NCBI GenBank assembly: GCA_025331565.1
Contig: JAFREQ010000012.1
Span: 7,926,501 to 7,990,500, forward strand
Source: Holacanthus passer
Taxonomy: Eukaryota; Chordata; Actinopteri; Pomacanthidae
Reading direction: 5' to 3'
DNA: 64,000 nt
Shown: in pieces, positions 1-13,800 of the stretch
Numbering within the stretch: position 1 is the first letter of the stretch
Layout of the letters: every line of letters starts with the position of its first letter
Notes under the pieces: model-generated
Databases searched by the model: none
What the model was told of the DNA's origin: nothing
The model's input: the letters and a program-made list of their open reading frames with translations, nothing else
Program-made: the position numbers and the translations under genes

Positions 1-1699
1 AATCACAGCTGCAAACATCTTTTGGCTTCTTGTCAACACGCTCCCTGGCTGTGCCTGAGTCAGCTTTACGTAATCTACGTCTTGCTGTGCTGTTCAACAC
101 CGCTGTGCAAAACACCAGTGAAAGTGAACGGAAAACACTGCTGGAAGGAGCGTGATACGTTTATTGGAATATTGTTTTGAATGTGAATATTGTTTTATGC
201 TCCTGGAATTGTACAGCCGAGGAATGTTTTAAATTGATATAACAGTGGAATCTTTGTTGAATCAAAATCAGCCTTTGGAATGATAAATGTCTATGTAATA
301 AAAATGGGTGTTTTCGGGACACTTTCCAACTCATAGTTGCCGAATGAATCAACAAGTGACCCATATAGACAACAGTGGTTAAGAATTTACAGGCATGCTA
401 TTTAAGTTTATATTGGTCCAGGATTGATAAGGTGAGTTTCTTTTGAAAGGTGTGTGCTCACCCTTTTGACCCCAATCAAAATGAAAACCAAAGGAACCAA
501 AAGGCCAAATCCCACCAGGGTTTCTATTTTCAAAGGTGCCTCGTTTTCCTAACATAAGAGCTACATGGAGGCTAAAAACACGTTGATGGATACCTGAGGG
601 TTGGTAAGGACATCTAGTGGTACTACTTAAGGAATACAGCTGGCTGGTTGCTCCCTCGAAAGGGTAAAGCTTCGTAGTCTGATTATTGTGGGTTTATATC
701 TGCTACTTAAGCCATTGTGATAGGTGACAAGTTAAAGGAAACAAGGAAATTATTGTGTGCTGCAGCATTATAAAGGTGGGAGCTTCCGTTTAGCGCACAA
801 GGGGTCAGAGAATCGTTTGGTGAGTATGAAAATGATGTGAGTCATAGACATCGAAAGTCACTAAATCTCAACTCAACAGAAGACTGCGTGTTCCCTGCAG
901 CAGAGTTTAACTAAAGAATCTGCCAAGATAAAGCTGTTGTGGCAACTTGTGGTGGCCCAACGCCTTACAAAGAAACTTGAAGCTGTGTTAGTCATCCACC
1001 CATGGTCGCATTTCTCTGTCTCAATATTCTTTTTGTTCTCTCTGCGCAGTGATTTAACATGCAGCTAAGGAAAAAAAACAGCAAAGGAAAACAGTCTTTT
1101 AGAAATATTACAAATAAGACAGATTTAACATTGTGACACAAAACTACTCGTTTTTGAGAAGAGGAAAACACAACTTTCCTGAAGGGAGAACACTTACGGA
1201 AAATGGTTGTAGCTACTAATCACCACATGCTATCACATGGGGGTGCAAAGTACAACCAAGCCTATCAGAAACTACCAAAGTAGAAGCCAAGATCACAAAA
1301 TACCACCAACCTCATGACAAAGTGCCACAAACATGCACATCAACCACAAGTTGATCAGAGTAGCAGCACAGTTAGCTACACCTCACAGTGCCAGCACTTC
1401 AATGAAACAGCACTTTTTGTGTTTTCTCTTAAAGGAAGTAACCACTTCTGAGCCAATCGATTAAACCCTGTCATAGATGTTTATGAGGCACTTTTGATGT
1501 TTTCTTTGTTCACTTTCCAACTTCACTGATCTGTTGTGCAAAACTGATCCAATGCGGTTGATAACACAGGGAAATAATTAAACAGTTTCGTCCTTAAAGT
1601 CCCACGCTGTAATTAAAAATAACGACGGTACCAACTCCGTTAGAGCAAAGGCATGATTTTATACACATGGCAAAATGAAACAAAAAAGCACAACCTCAA
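1..1699. other. AT-rich flank, no gene seen
   Basis: No ORF with recognisable homology, splice-bounded exon or RNA gene is visible. It may be distal hivep3 3' UTR or intergenic DNA downstream of it. Confidence 0.5.
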
Positions 1700-2619
1700 G
1701 GGAATCTGGTGCATTTTTTTATTTCTTCAATGACTAGAAATTTTGCTGTGTGTGAAATCTGCAGGGCACTTAATCTTCCGGTACCAGCCAAACTCAATCC
1801 CTCATCTCGGTCACCAATTCAAGTCACAAGAACATCATGAAAAAGACACACAGATGTAACAAAAAGAACATCCTTTTTCCGATAAAAAAAGTAAAAAAAA
1901 CAACAACCTTGAAACAATGATCATTGTCATCAAATAACAATAAATAAGGAGCGCTCGTCCCTGTACAGAGATATATTCTAATCTAAAATCTTTTGTAATA
2001 AAAAATAGAACTTCAGTGCAATTCCTTTGACACGTTTCTGCTGCTCCTTCAATATCTCCACCATGCGACTCTCTGTTACCCTGGCATTAAAGCAATGGAA
2101 CAGAAACAATCAAAACACCAAATATTAACCCTCCTGAATGACACAAAAAAGCAGATATAAAATTTCACAGCCTTCTCTTTGTCTATCTGTACTGTACATC
2201 TCAAAACACAAACCTGGACAGAAAAGGCACAAGTAACTACAATTTGAGTAATACTGGACAAACAAAAATGGAATTATTTTTGATTAAAGATTTTGGTCAT
2301 TTACAAATTTATTCATATTCCTTTTACATATATTTAAACAGACATTAAGATTACCAGTATCAATAGCGATACAGAAGGGATATATTTATATTTATATATA
2401 TATATATATATATATAATTTATATATATATAGATAGACATTATTTTTACAAAGAAAAAAGTGCATTTTTATAACAAACCTGAATATTGCCAAAGAACAAA
2501 CATTTAAGTTAACAATAGTATTGAAAACTGTATAAAAAAGAAAGCAATAAAAAAACAAGACTAGTGTAGCAACCAATAAAGCAAAATGAGATGCACGATG
2601 CATCAAGGTGTAGACGCTG
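1700..2619 (-). other. hivep3: Probable hivep3 3' UTR
   Basis: Downstream of the hivep3 stop is AT-rich DNA with a (TA)n tract at about 2390-2432 and AATAAA signals on the minus strand at 2308-2313 and 1718-1723. The extent of the UTR is inferred only from these signals. Confidence 0.4.
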
Positions 2620-3279
2620 TTACGTGCTCTGGTCTGTTCTGGCTGAGTCCCCTTTAGCTCCTCCCTCCACCGCATCACCGCCAGAATGTGACTCCTCCCC
2701 CTCTGGCTGCTGTCCAATGACATGCGAGGCTACGGGGGCTGCTAGACTGAGGGGTGCTCTTGAACGACTGTCTCTGTCGCAGCGTTCGGTGGTCTCAGTA
2801 GCAGCCCTGTGGGTGTGGGCGGAGCTATGTGAGCTGCCATATTGCTTTGGGTCTGTGGTCTCCGACTCCGGTTTGGAACATGTTAGTGCTGTGCTGAGAA
2901 CGCACTGCCCTGACTGGCTGGTTCCTGCTGCCTGGTGCTTTGACCAGTGGTCTCCAGGAGTCCTAAGCCCTTGAGTTCTGGGGGTCCCGCCCCAGTGTGA
3001 TTCAAACCTGGCCAGTGACGGCCCCTCCATCGGGGGAGACGTTGGGGACGAGGGAGTGGTAGGGTGGGATCTCGGCCTGGCCTGTACCATTTGGATTCCT
3101 CCGATCGGGATCATCAGACAGGGGACCTTGGCTTGTTGGGAGTGCATGGGAAGATGGCTGAAGATGTTGTCTGCTGTTTGGTGGCCAGGATAACTCTCAC
3201 AGGTGGAAAGACGAAAAGCAGGTGGAAACAAGCTGGCTTCTGGCAACGTTGACCCTTCTGCTGCTGTACCACTTTTCTC
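2620..3279 (-). CDS. hivep3: hivep3 last coding exon and stop
   Basis: The acceptor is CCTACAG|GAGAAA; 219 codons end with TAA at 2622-2620. It contains DNIFSHLPMHSQQ and IPIGGIQMVQARP, a conserved C-terminal block of HIVEP proteins. The tail beyond it is S/T/E-rich and poorly conserved. Confidence 0.92.
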   Translation of the reverse strand, partial: EKSGTAAEGSTLPEASLFPPAFRLSTCESYPGHQTADNIFSHLPMHSQQAKVPCLMIPIGGIQMVQARPRSHPTTPSSPTSPPMEGPSLARFESHWGGTPRTQGLRTPGDHWSKHQAAGTSQSGQCVLSTALTCSKPESETTDPKQYGSSHSSAHTHRAATETTERCDRDSRSRAPLSLAAPVASHVIGQQPEGEESHSGGDAVEGGAKGDSARTDQST

Positions 3280-6200
3280 CTGTAGGGGGAGCAAAGACAT
3301 CACCATTACATGTCAGTATAAAGGGTACTGTACACTGAGATCTTCTTGGGATGAAAATGCAGAGGAAATACATAGTAGTGCTGTTTTCTAAATTCAGATT
3401 TCTAGTCACAGATCTGTGCAGACTGAGACAAAGACACTCACCGGTTTGGCGTGACTACCCTTTGTACTTGGGCTCTCCCATGGCAGGTATCCAGGGGTCC
3501 TGTGCTGTAACCTGAGTGGTGAGGGAGGGGTCCGAGCTTGTGGCGACCGGTAGCAGCTGGGCGAAAGAGGACGAAGAGGGGAAAGGGGTCTGATGGGAGA
3601 CGGCCCTCTCTCAGGGGAGGGTGAGACGTGCCGGCTGGGCGAGGAGAGCTCGGTCCTGGGGGAGAGGCTATGGATGGGTGAGGACAGCTCCAGACGTGGG
3701 GAGAGGCTGCGGCTGGGGGAACAGCTCTCACTGCTGGGGGAGAAAGCTCTCGGCGATGCCTTCCAGCCCCGCCTGGAGAACAGCGCTCTCCTGCTGCCTG
3801 GAGAGGCGGCTCGTCTGCTGGGCCACACTCCCCTTGGGGAGGGCTCCTGACCGGGGCTGGGACTGGGGCCCGGGGGCTCGGGTTCAGGAGTGCCCTGCTG
3901 AGAGTGCCTACTGCAGCTGGACTGCCCTCCTGTCGATGGGTGGGTGTCTGATGAACAGGAGGACGGCGGATCATCGTGGGATGCGGACTCCTCTTCCTCA
4001 TCGTCGTCGTCATCGTTGTCATCATCGTCATCAGACTCCTCCACGTCTGAAAACTGATGTTCCTCCTGTTCCTCTGAGCCACACGCACGTTCATCACTTC
4101 CTGCTGTTTCTGCACACACACACAAACATACACATCCTTTAAATCATATCTCCTTTACATCCGTATTGTACACTTTAAAACTCCTGCACTGAAAGTCGTG
4201 ACAAAAATCCTCACACTAAGAGACACGGAAACACATTAGCAGAACAATTTTCAGGAACAAGCACAAAGGGTTAGCAGCATACTGTATCTTTCTGACAAAC
4301 CTAACCCACCACCCATCAAACCCATGTTATAAATAGACTGAGGATGAAAAGACCGGAATTTAATTGAATAGCACCATGTCTCTATTCACAAACTATCTCA
4401 ACAGCCTTGTGAATGGAAAGACGGTTTAAATGGCGCGTCCTTGGCTGTGATGAGTGTAGTCTGTCAGCAAGAAAGAGATGGCGAGAGGAGGGGTAGTAGA
4501 GGAAGGTTAGGAAGGAGATTGTGAGGTGACTGGCTTTGAGGCTCTTTGTGGCTTTGACGACAGAGGAAAGCGTTGGAATGCATATCGTCATACGCCAGCA
4601 ACACATCCTTGAGGACAAGGTATACTTGCCAGACAACCGCAACTACATCAGGAAACTGTGAAATGCTCTGTATTCTTCATTCATTCATCTTATACGTTTT
4701 CATATTTCTTATGCAAGGCCAAAGGGAGGCGAATAGAACATGGTGTTGCATAAGCTGTCAGTGCTGAGCAGCTACAATTCTTCACAGGCAGAAGTTCATC
4801 CAGCTGTGTACCAATATTCCTCTACAGTGGAGGGGAAATATGTGAGATGCCTCTACATCCCCTCTTAAGTACCTGTTTCCTCGCTCTCCGGCTCATCCAG
4901 CGATGACTCAGATACTCCCATTGCCTGGCATTTTTTCCCATGAGCCTTTGACTTCATGTGTTTAGTAAGGTTCCCTAGGAAGGAGGAAGCACATTAAAAT
5001 TGCCCTTGACTTAGAGACGGCAAAGAAAATGAGGACATTTCAACAACAGAGGCAGAATAAGATGGCAGTACAAATCATGTTTTAACTTTTTAAAATTGTC
5101 TTCTTACCTTTGGTTTTGAAGGCAAAGTTGCAGTGCTTGCAAATGTATGGACGGACATCGGTGTGCGTTCGGATGTGCTTTTTCAGCATGCTTGGTTTCT
5201 TACAGCGGATGCCACATTCTCCACATATGTACTTGCCCCTGCCGCGACCTCTCACATAAACATACTCTTCATTGGACTTAAACCTAAGAGAGAGGAGAGA
5301 GAGAGAGAGAGGAGAAAGAAACGGGATGATAATTAAGATTACTTTCATATAGAACACAGATTTCACTCTGTGTGTAGCTTCTTCTCTGAACATCCGTAGA
5401 GTCATTTTAATTTAATTGGTTTAAATTGAACTGCCTTTAAAAGCTGCATTAATTGATTGTTTTTGCCACTTGCTGGCACCGGAACAATCTGAAAACACAT
5501 TAACATATTGTTAGTTGTTATGGTGAATATTGCAAATTAAAACAGAAATAACAAGTCATGTCAAATTTAGAAATTAATTAATGTCTATGTGCATTTTTTT
5601 ATTACTTTATTTAATTTTGAATTTGGCATTTTCTGTCCTCCGTAGAAAACAAGGTTGATGACAGTGGAAAAACCAAAGCAATGAGCTGAAAGAAGCTAAA
5701 ACTCTCTGTAAAGCTGAGCTGGGTGATAATTCAATTCTCTGTGGCTTCATTGTGTCAAGCGACGCCATTCACATTACACAGTCATTTGACCCATTGTTCT
5801 TAGAAAAATATTGATTAGTGCAGCTTTATAAAATAATGACGACTGTGGATGACTGTGGTGGTTTTTTGTGTGTAGCACAAATACAAGTATACATGTGCAT
5901 CCACACAACACACACACACACACACACACACACAAGAAACTGGGAAACAAGGCTTTCTTTATGGAGGCGGGTCAGGGAAGCCCCACCAAAACCCCAGCAG
6001 CACTCAGTCCCTTGGCTGTTCCCTCCACTCCACCCTGGACACACAGAGAATACCAGCTATTCTGCTGCGATCGGGTGGCCCTGCCAACAACAGCAGCAGC
6101 TAAAGAGAGGGAAGGGAAGCCTGGCTATGGCCCACAACCTAAAATAGACACTATATATAAAAATCAAGCAACAGATTTAGGTCTAGTCTATAAAAACATT

Positions 6201-7795
6201 GTTTATACGCAATCTTGCTGTTTACCAAACGGCTATTTGTGGACACAGCGGACCACAGACATTTTACATCTGAATGAATTGTCCTCTATGAAAAACTCCA
6301 TCTGCTCTCACTACTCATGAAGAGACATACAATCCATTCTGAATTGTAAATATCCAATGTGTGCCGACTGTGTTTAATTACAGGATATGCACCACATCTA
6401 CAAGAACCCAGGCTGTGAATGCTCCCTGTTGTATAACAGAACCAGCAACAGCAAATCATAACTAATTGTTACACAACTGTAAAATAGTCTCAACAGTGGC
6501 ATTATGCTGTTCATTCAGGAGCTGGCTACTGTTTACTGGCATGTATTTCTTGCCACGGCTAAAAATATCCACCCACATCTCAGAGAAAAACAAGGCACAA
6601 GCTGCACTTCACACATCGAGCATTAAATCAGCAGCGCGTCTCTCGGTAAACTCAATCGACAATCTGCCCCTGCTCGTACTGGAGCTTTCCGGCCGCCGTG
6701 GCAGATTGGTGGAGAGAATACCGCTTTCAAGCAGGGTGTGACTGATTGATAAGGCCACTGAGTTTCAAGGCAACAACTGAATAACAGTAAAGGGCAATGC
6801 TGCAGCTAATTAAACATACTTCGATCACTAGTTGGCCAGACATAACTAATCCTTTTGAAACATGCTTGAAACTCTGCTCACAGGAATGACTCTGTCCATA
6901 CCCCAGTGTGGTTACAGTGTTATGACAAATCTGCAATGCTGCAACCACTTACACCATGGAAATCAATCTGCATGTTTTAACAGAATCCAGAAGGAGACAG
7001 TTCAGCTTGTGCTCACTAAGAGGGATTAAAGCTGATGTTCCACGGACTTTTGCTGCCACCAAGAAGGAACAGCTATGCTTGCTTAATTGCTAAGACGTGT
7101 GTTATTGAAGAGAAAGCCGCCTTGATCCAATATCTGTTTCTTTAGCTGTGTGATACTAATAATCTCTAGAGACCCCTGCACCCCTCTTTCTTAAAGGGAT
7201 CTCTGAAATTGGATCGGGATGAAATCGTGCAAGTCAGTGGAACACAAACAAAGCTGCATGATGCATATTCATAAAAAAAAAAAAAAAAAAAAAAAGTGTT
7301 GCTTGTTCTCCAGAATAAAAGGAGAGGCAGACAGTCATGATTTAAATGTGTTGACAAAAGGGAGATGGGGATACTGAGTCCCAACAAAGTCAGGGTACAA
7401 AACATTCTGCTGTGTTCACGAGTGAGGAGCTGTGCTTATTTGCATGGAGAAAATACAGCAGGACATCGAGGGGTGCACGTACACAGAGAGAGGACACAGA
7501 GGAGGTTGGGAGGGACTGAAGAGAAAATAATACATAGGTAAGTAAAAGTGGAAGAGCTGCCAGAGTGGCACAGGCAGCATGAACAGAAGGAGGAGTGTGC
7601 TGTGATGGAGATAGAAGACTGTAGGCTGTTTATGGATGAAAATGCACCTCCTCAATGTGTGTAATGTGTGGCTGCAAATGATAAAGATGGGTAATTAGTG
7701 CCTTATCTACTGTTAAGCAGACAACTCCTTCACACTCAATCTGTGTGCACATGAACACAAAACACAGGACTTAATGTGCAAGCGTTGACACAAAT

Positions 7796-7840
<45 letters not shown>

Positions 7841-10800
7841 AGCAAAAAAACATTCCTTTCCCATTCTGAAAGTCTCATTAATTGGGAACCTTTAATCTCT
7901 ATCCACTACTCCATCTTCCATTTTTTACAATGCTGTCCTTTTCATTCTTATCTATTTCTATCTACACAGAATCTGCTGCTGGGGAAACTTTCAGCTCTCA
8001 ACACAATAAACCGGAAAAAGGAGAGAGGCTGGAAACAATCACTCAGACATTTATAGAAAGCACAAATATGTAAATATGTGAATGCAGTTAAGTGTACACA
8101 TGTGGACAGGGTTGAAGAAAAACATGCACACATTGCACATAAACATGACAATCATGACACTGACTGCTTGCTTCATACTGTTCCCCCGTGCCTTCTCCGT
8201 AACTTATATAACTGAAAAAACAGGTATTAATGAGACTCTCACAAAGTGAAGTTGGAGACAACCTTTTCCACTTCACACACACACACATACACACAAACAC
8301 GCGCGCACACACACACACACACACATTGCTAGCTATACAAATTAACACTTCTAAAACACAGACACTCATGCCAGCAGTAAGAGGAAAAAGCTTGGCTGCA
8401 GGTACAAATGAAGTCCCTGCGGGTTCCACTGCCTCCCATCTGTTACTGTAATTCTCTTGTCAGCTCTATATAGTTGCTGTTTTGCTGTCATCAGGCATTG
8501 GTTTGTGGCAGAAGAAGAGATTACTTGTGTAATGAGGCACTGCCATTATTCGCAAATATTGAATTTTGAATTAAAAGACGTGCGTTGTAACAGTCTCGCT
8601 CTTGTAGTTCTTACCCGCCTTCAAAGATGCGAACACGAGATGCCTCGCTCTGTTTGGAGGTGGACGGTCCTTCCTCTTCTCTCATCTCTTTAGTCTCCTC
8701 CTTGTCAGGCTGCTGCTGATCCTTTACTTTGGTGAGGGTGCTGGGTGGGGTGGCATGTACCTACACTCAAGACACACATTGAAAAATTCAAAACAACTTA
8801 AAATAAAAGATTAACTGTTCAATTGTTAAATTGTACTCCAACAATTTAGCGCTGCACTCCTATTAAGACTGTCGGACTCATGACGGACAAAGAAAGAAAA
8901 CTGATGCAGCAGAGCCAGATACATTGTCCTTATTTCATGAATTCAAGAATGGGTGTCTATATGACCCACAATGCAACTCAACTTCCCACAGCTCAGCTGT
9001 AGCCTGGTGTTTGTTATGTTCGTAGCAGATAAGCTCAATTCTTTCTTACGCCACTGACCAGATTTTTTTCATTTTCAAACTTGTTGTCTTGAGCCACAGC
9101 CTGAATTGCCTTGAGTAATATCACTTGAGGCAATTTATCAGATTTAGCGCATCTCCCTTTGCAGCCACAGAAGGCTTCATAACACTTTTTTGACATATGA
9201 AGTAGTTCTTCCCAAGACCTGTAATTAGACTTTAATGTGTAAAACCCCTTTAAGCACATTAATAGGGTCATATGTGAAACACAGAGACTAGTTAAAGAGA
9301 TAACACTAATAAATTCTACAGAAGTTTATAGTTTCATTAACAAATGTGTCTACATGAATGTATAAATACTGTAAGTGTATATTGTTGCTATGTTTACCTC
9401 TGACACACATGGAGTCCTGCTACTGGCAGGGGCCAATTTGCTTTTGGCTGGGGTTTGGGCCATGGCCATGGTGTACGTCTCTGAGCTGTGCTTCTGTTTG
9501 GAGCAGAGTAGCGACAATGTCACCTTAGTGCTGAGGCCTGGCAAGTTGGGGTTGTGAGCACTGACGCTCCAGGTAGAATAAACCGAGGTGCTAGGGTCCC
9601 TCAGGGCAGATGGGTTGGGTTTGACATAGTTCAGGTAGCACCAGTTGACTGAGGTGGAGGTGTGGAGGCTTGGGTAGGAAGGGGTGCTTGGTCTTTCAAC
9701 CCCCTCCTGCACGACTGGCACCTCCTCCTTTTTTTTACTTGTCTGCTCAGTTGACTCCTCCTCCTCCTCCTTTTCCTCACTATTATGTTTCCTTGGTACT
9801 TGCTCCTGCTCCACCTCCACTTTCACAGTTGTCACCTCTGCCCTCTCTGGCTGTTTCCTCTCTTCCTCTTCCAGTTTTCTCCCAGTGACTTTACTTTCTT
9901 CTTCTTGTCTTACCTTCTGTTCTGCATCCTCCTCCTCCTCCTCCTCATCCTCTTCCTCTCCTGCCTTGTGCTCCCCCTCCCCTTCCTCTTTTACCCTTTT
10001 CTGGTGACGTTGGGCCTCTGTGCTGAGCTCCAGACTGGCGGCAGGAGAAAGCATGCGTTTACTTCCTCCTGCCCCCAGTGGGCCGTATCCCTCCCCAGAT
10101 CCTGAGGCCAGCTCCGTGGGCAGAGAAAGGGGAAGAAGGCTCTTGATGTCTGGGGAGGGGACCTTCAAATAGGACCTCTGCAGCTTATCCCGCTCTACCT
10201 GACCCATGATGACCATCGCTGTGCAAGAAATGGGTTCCTGTGAGCAGGTGGAAGCCAGGATCTGGGACAGGGTGGTATACATGGCACTGGCATAGGTAGG
10301 TATATGGGTCTGGAGGCGCACTGGCACCACAAGGGACACTACTGGTGTGAGCTGTGCCAGGCATGTTGCGATGACCGGCCGTGTGTGCTGGTAGGAGATT
10401 GTTACAAGGGACTCATGGGCAAGTGTAGAAGACATAGCAGGTCTGCTTTCTGTAGAGGGAGGGGAAGGAACATGTGCAGTAAGTCTTGGAGGAAAAGGCA
10501 AGTACAGAGCCTGACTAGCTCTAGTCCTGGAAGAGAACTGGAGAGGAACTAGAGCAGGAAGCTGATGGATTGGTATACCCAACCTTTCTGCCATGTGGAT
10601 CTGTGCTGGATGTATCTGTATAGGTGGAGGTCCTGTTTGTGAATGTAAGAAGGCTCTGTGGATGATTTGGGTGGACAGTACTTCAGAGAAGGCTGTGGTG
10701 ACAGGGAGTAGCTGGGATAGTGATCCTGGGGAAAACGCTTGGGGGCCTCGTGGCTGCAAAGGGAGGACATCCTGAGAGGGCGGGAAGATTTGTGGCTGTA

Positions 10801-13800
10801 TCAGCTGCAAGGCTTTTCCTGTGGATTCCAGTCTGAACCGAGAGCTTGCCTCAGTAGAGTAGAGAGGAGGATAGATGGAGTGAGAAGGCCCAGGCTTTGG
10901 ACTCTCTGCTCTGGACAGCTGACTCATGCCGGCCCCCTCCTCCTGCTCAGGTTCCCCTAACGTGGCATGCTTCACAAGGAGACACTTTCTCCTTTCTTTC
11001 CAGGAGGATACAGACTGCTGAGGGGACAGGGACCCATAGTCAAAGGATTTACTTCTGGTCTCTGAGATCTGCTCTGTTTGTTGGGGGCTGGTTGGGGCCT
11101 GCTCTGAGGCTGAGCGCCTCATCTCCTTGTGGCTTTGGTGGTGCTGGTGGGAGGCCGATGGCACCATCAACATCTGAGAGCTTTGGCTAGTGTGGAATGC
11201 CCAGACGGCGGGCTCTGATCTTGCTGTGTCCTCAAAAGAAGCAGAAAGGCTTGATGTGTGGGAGATGTTGCTCTCTTGACTGGGGCTGCGAGGCAGAGAC
11301 ACAGACTCAAAGCTAGACTCCCCAGACGACTGGGCTGCTTCTGCCAGGCGGAGTCTCTTCTTCTTTGGTGGCAGCTTCTCTGCAGGGAGCTGGGCCAAAG
11401 TCTGGCTACGCTGAGGCCACTGGAACTCCTCCACTCTCTCCGCCTCCTAGGACAGATGAATAGTTTACGAATTTAACATTCTGTGTAAGATGAAAGGATA
11501 TTGACTGCTCACGTGCACAAAAAAATCTTAGGATGTTGAAGTTAAAGAACTTAAATCAAAAATGAAAACACGATTAAAATCATTTGTTCCACATTTTTTT
11601 AAACATGAAACATGCAATTGTGTAAGATAAGGCCCTTGTTTTTAAGGAGAGGCAGATGAAACAGGTAAACAAAAGCAAGGCAGTAAAATTGTATAAAATG
11701 TCAAAAAAATATATATCCAAATACTACTTTAAATAGTCATTTACCTTGGACGAGGATGCTGTCACTGGCGGTGACACAGATGGCATATCAGCATCAGGCT
11801 CCACGGTAACAAGGATTTCTGGCACTTGGATGTTTGGCTGGCGAATGAGGCGAGATGTAGAGGGTGATGGTTTTGGCTGGGGTTGTGTTTGCTGACTCTC
11901 TCTGAAGTCTGGTTCTTGACTTTCCATGGATATACTCTCCTGCTTCTCAAAAGAGCTTGTGTGTTGGATGACAGACACGCCCTTCCTGTCCTGCTGCTGC
12001 TGTTGTTGTTTTGGCTCAGTCTGTAAAGAAACACCTAGAAACAAACAAAAGAAACAACAAATTATCTATCTTAATATTATATTGATACATTGCTTTTGAG
12101 TGATGACATTCAATTGCTTTTGCATTTCATTCCCTTATCAGTGGTGCGGTGTCATTTAACTCATTTTTCCTTTGCTTTGCATGAATGATAAAGATGCAGA
12201 TATTTACTTCTGTATGTTTTTTTTGGTTTTTTTGTTTTTTTTTAGCTATGTAGGTTTCTTAGATGTTAAAAGAGGATAAATGATATGAAAGAAGAGAAAC
12301 TCATTGCTCACACTGGATAATGCTGTCATCATTTTATCGGCTACTTCAGTGAAACTTAAACAAACCTGAGAGGGCCTGGCTGTGCTCCGGTCTGCTTGGC
12401 ACAGGAATCAGGCCTGCAGAGCTGCCTGACATGGCTACAGATCCAGGGCTGGGAGGATCCTCCTCCAGACTTTCCTCTTTCCTCCTCTTCCTCACAGCCA
12501 TGGCCAGTGCTCTGAACTTATAGTGCATCATCATCTGGGGGCGATCTTCCCTGCATGTTTTACTTGCATCCCTGCTCTCTTGTTCTAGTGTTTGCTGCCC
12601 TGGACATACACCTCTGTGGGCCTCGTAGCCTTCACTGTGCTGGAAGTGGGCCCCACATGCTTCACATTCAAACAGGCTTGGACCACTGTGCTGTTGTTGT
12701 TGGTGTGGCTGCCTGGCCAGTTCAGTACCTCTGGAGGAGGTGGGACCGGCCTCCTCCAGCAGTAGCTCAGCTCCCAGCGGAACTTCTATGGCAGGCTGGC
12801 GCCTCAGCATACGCTGGGCATGACCAACCCTCATTTCTGCTACCACCGCTTGCTGCTCATCGAATGACTGGCAGAGACGGTAACCTCTGGGAGACATGGT
12901 GCCAGAGGTGGAGGGTTCTCCTTGGCTGGTAGATGATGGCATTGAGTGGCTTCTAAGCAGAGGCACTGCTGAAAGCTCCTGGGTACCTGATGGATCTGCC
13001 TCAGGATTGTGGAGGTGCCTCAAACCACTGGGGCCAGGGGCTTCTCCTTTGGGATCGAATGCATAGGGATCTTTAGGGGTGGTAAATTTGGGTGACTCCA
13101 TGCTGCTCTTCCTGGACAGAGAGGAGCGTCTGGGCTTTACACTGTCAATCTCACTGGTGTCTACTACTGCTTCATTGATAGTGATGAGCTTGGTAATGTG
13201 TTCTATTACTTGGGTTTTGGGTACAGCGAAGGGAATGTTCTTGTCCTCTGTTCCTGAGGATGAAGAAAGTGAAGAATGAGGCTGATGCTGATGAGGACTG
13301 CGCTGCTGCCCTCCCAGCCTTCCATATTTCCCTAGAATAATTTCTGCGTAGGTTTTGGCACTGGCACTCGGGGGGCTAACTTGGGACAAGTCAGTGCTGC
13401 CTGATCCGGAAAAGTAACCAGATTCTGTGCTGCCCTTACTGCCAGGGCCCAGTGAAGAAGATGAGGTGGAGAGGGAGGAAGGAGGGTCATCTGGAGAAGC
13501 CATTGGGCCACGTTTCCTTTCGCTAAGCCTCAGTGCCAGCCTTTGCTTAACAGCCTGTGAGTCTTCAGGCCTCTGGCTCTCCTCTGAGCTTCCCAGAAGC
13601 TCCTTGACACCTTTCCTCTGCTGGCCCAACATCTCTTTAGAGGAGGATTTTCTGTGCTGGCCCGTCTCTTCTTCAGACTCAGTGCTTTCTCCCTCTGTGT
13701 GTTCCTCTGGGTCTTCTCCAACGCCACTGCCCTCTGGTCCACTCAAACTGGGCTCATCACGACTGGACGCCAGGCCTGCTTTAATGCGATGGGCATGGGA

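Noticed and set aside
3438..4142. Overlapping ORFs in alternative frames on both strands of hivep3 exon 7
   Set aside because: The frame that continues the ZAS-C exon and matches HIVEP3 is unambiguous; the others are shadows of low-complexity DNA.
7273..7295. A 23-base A run as the tail of a processed retrocopy
   Set aside because: No coding or transcript-like sequence or target-site duplication is visible upstream of it.
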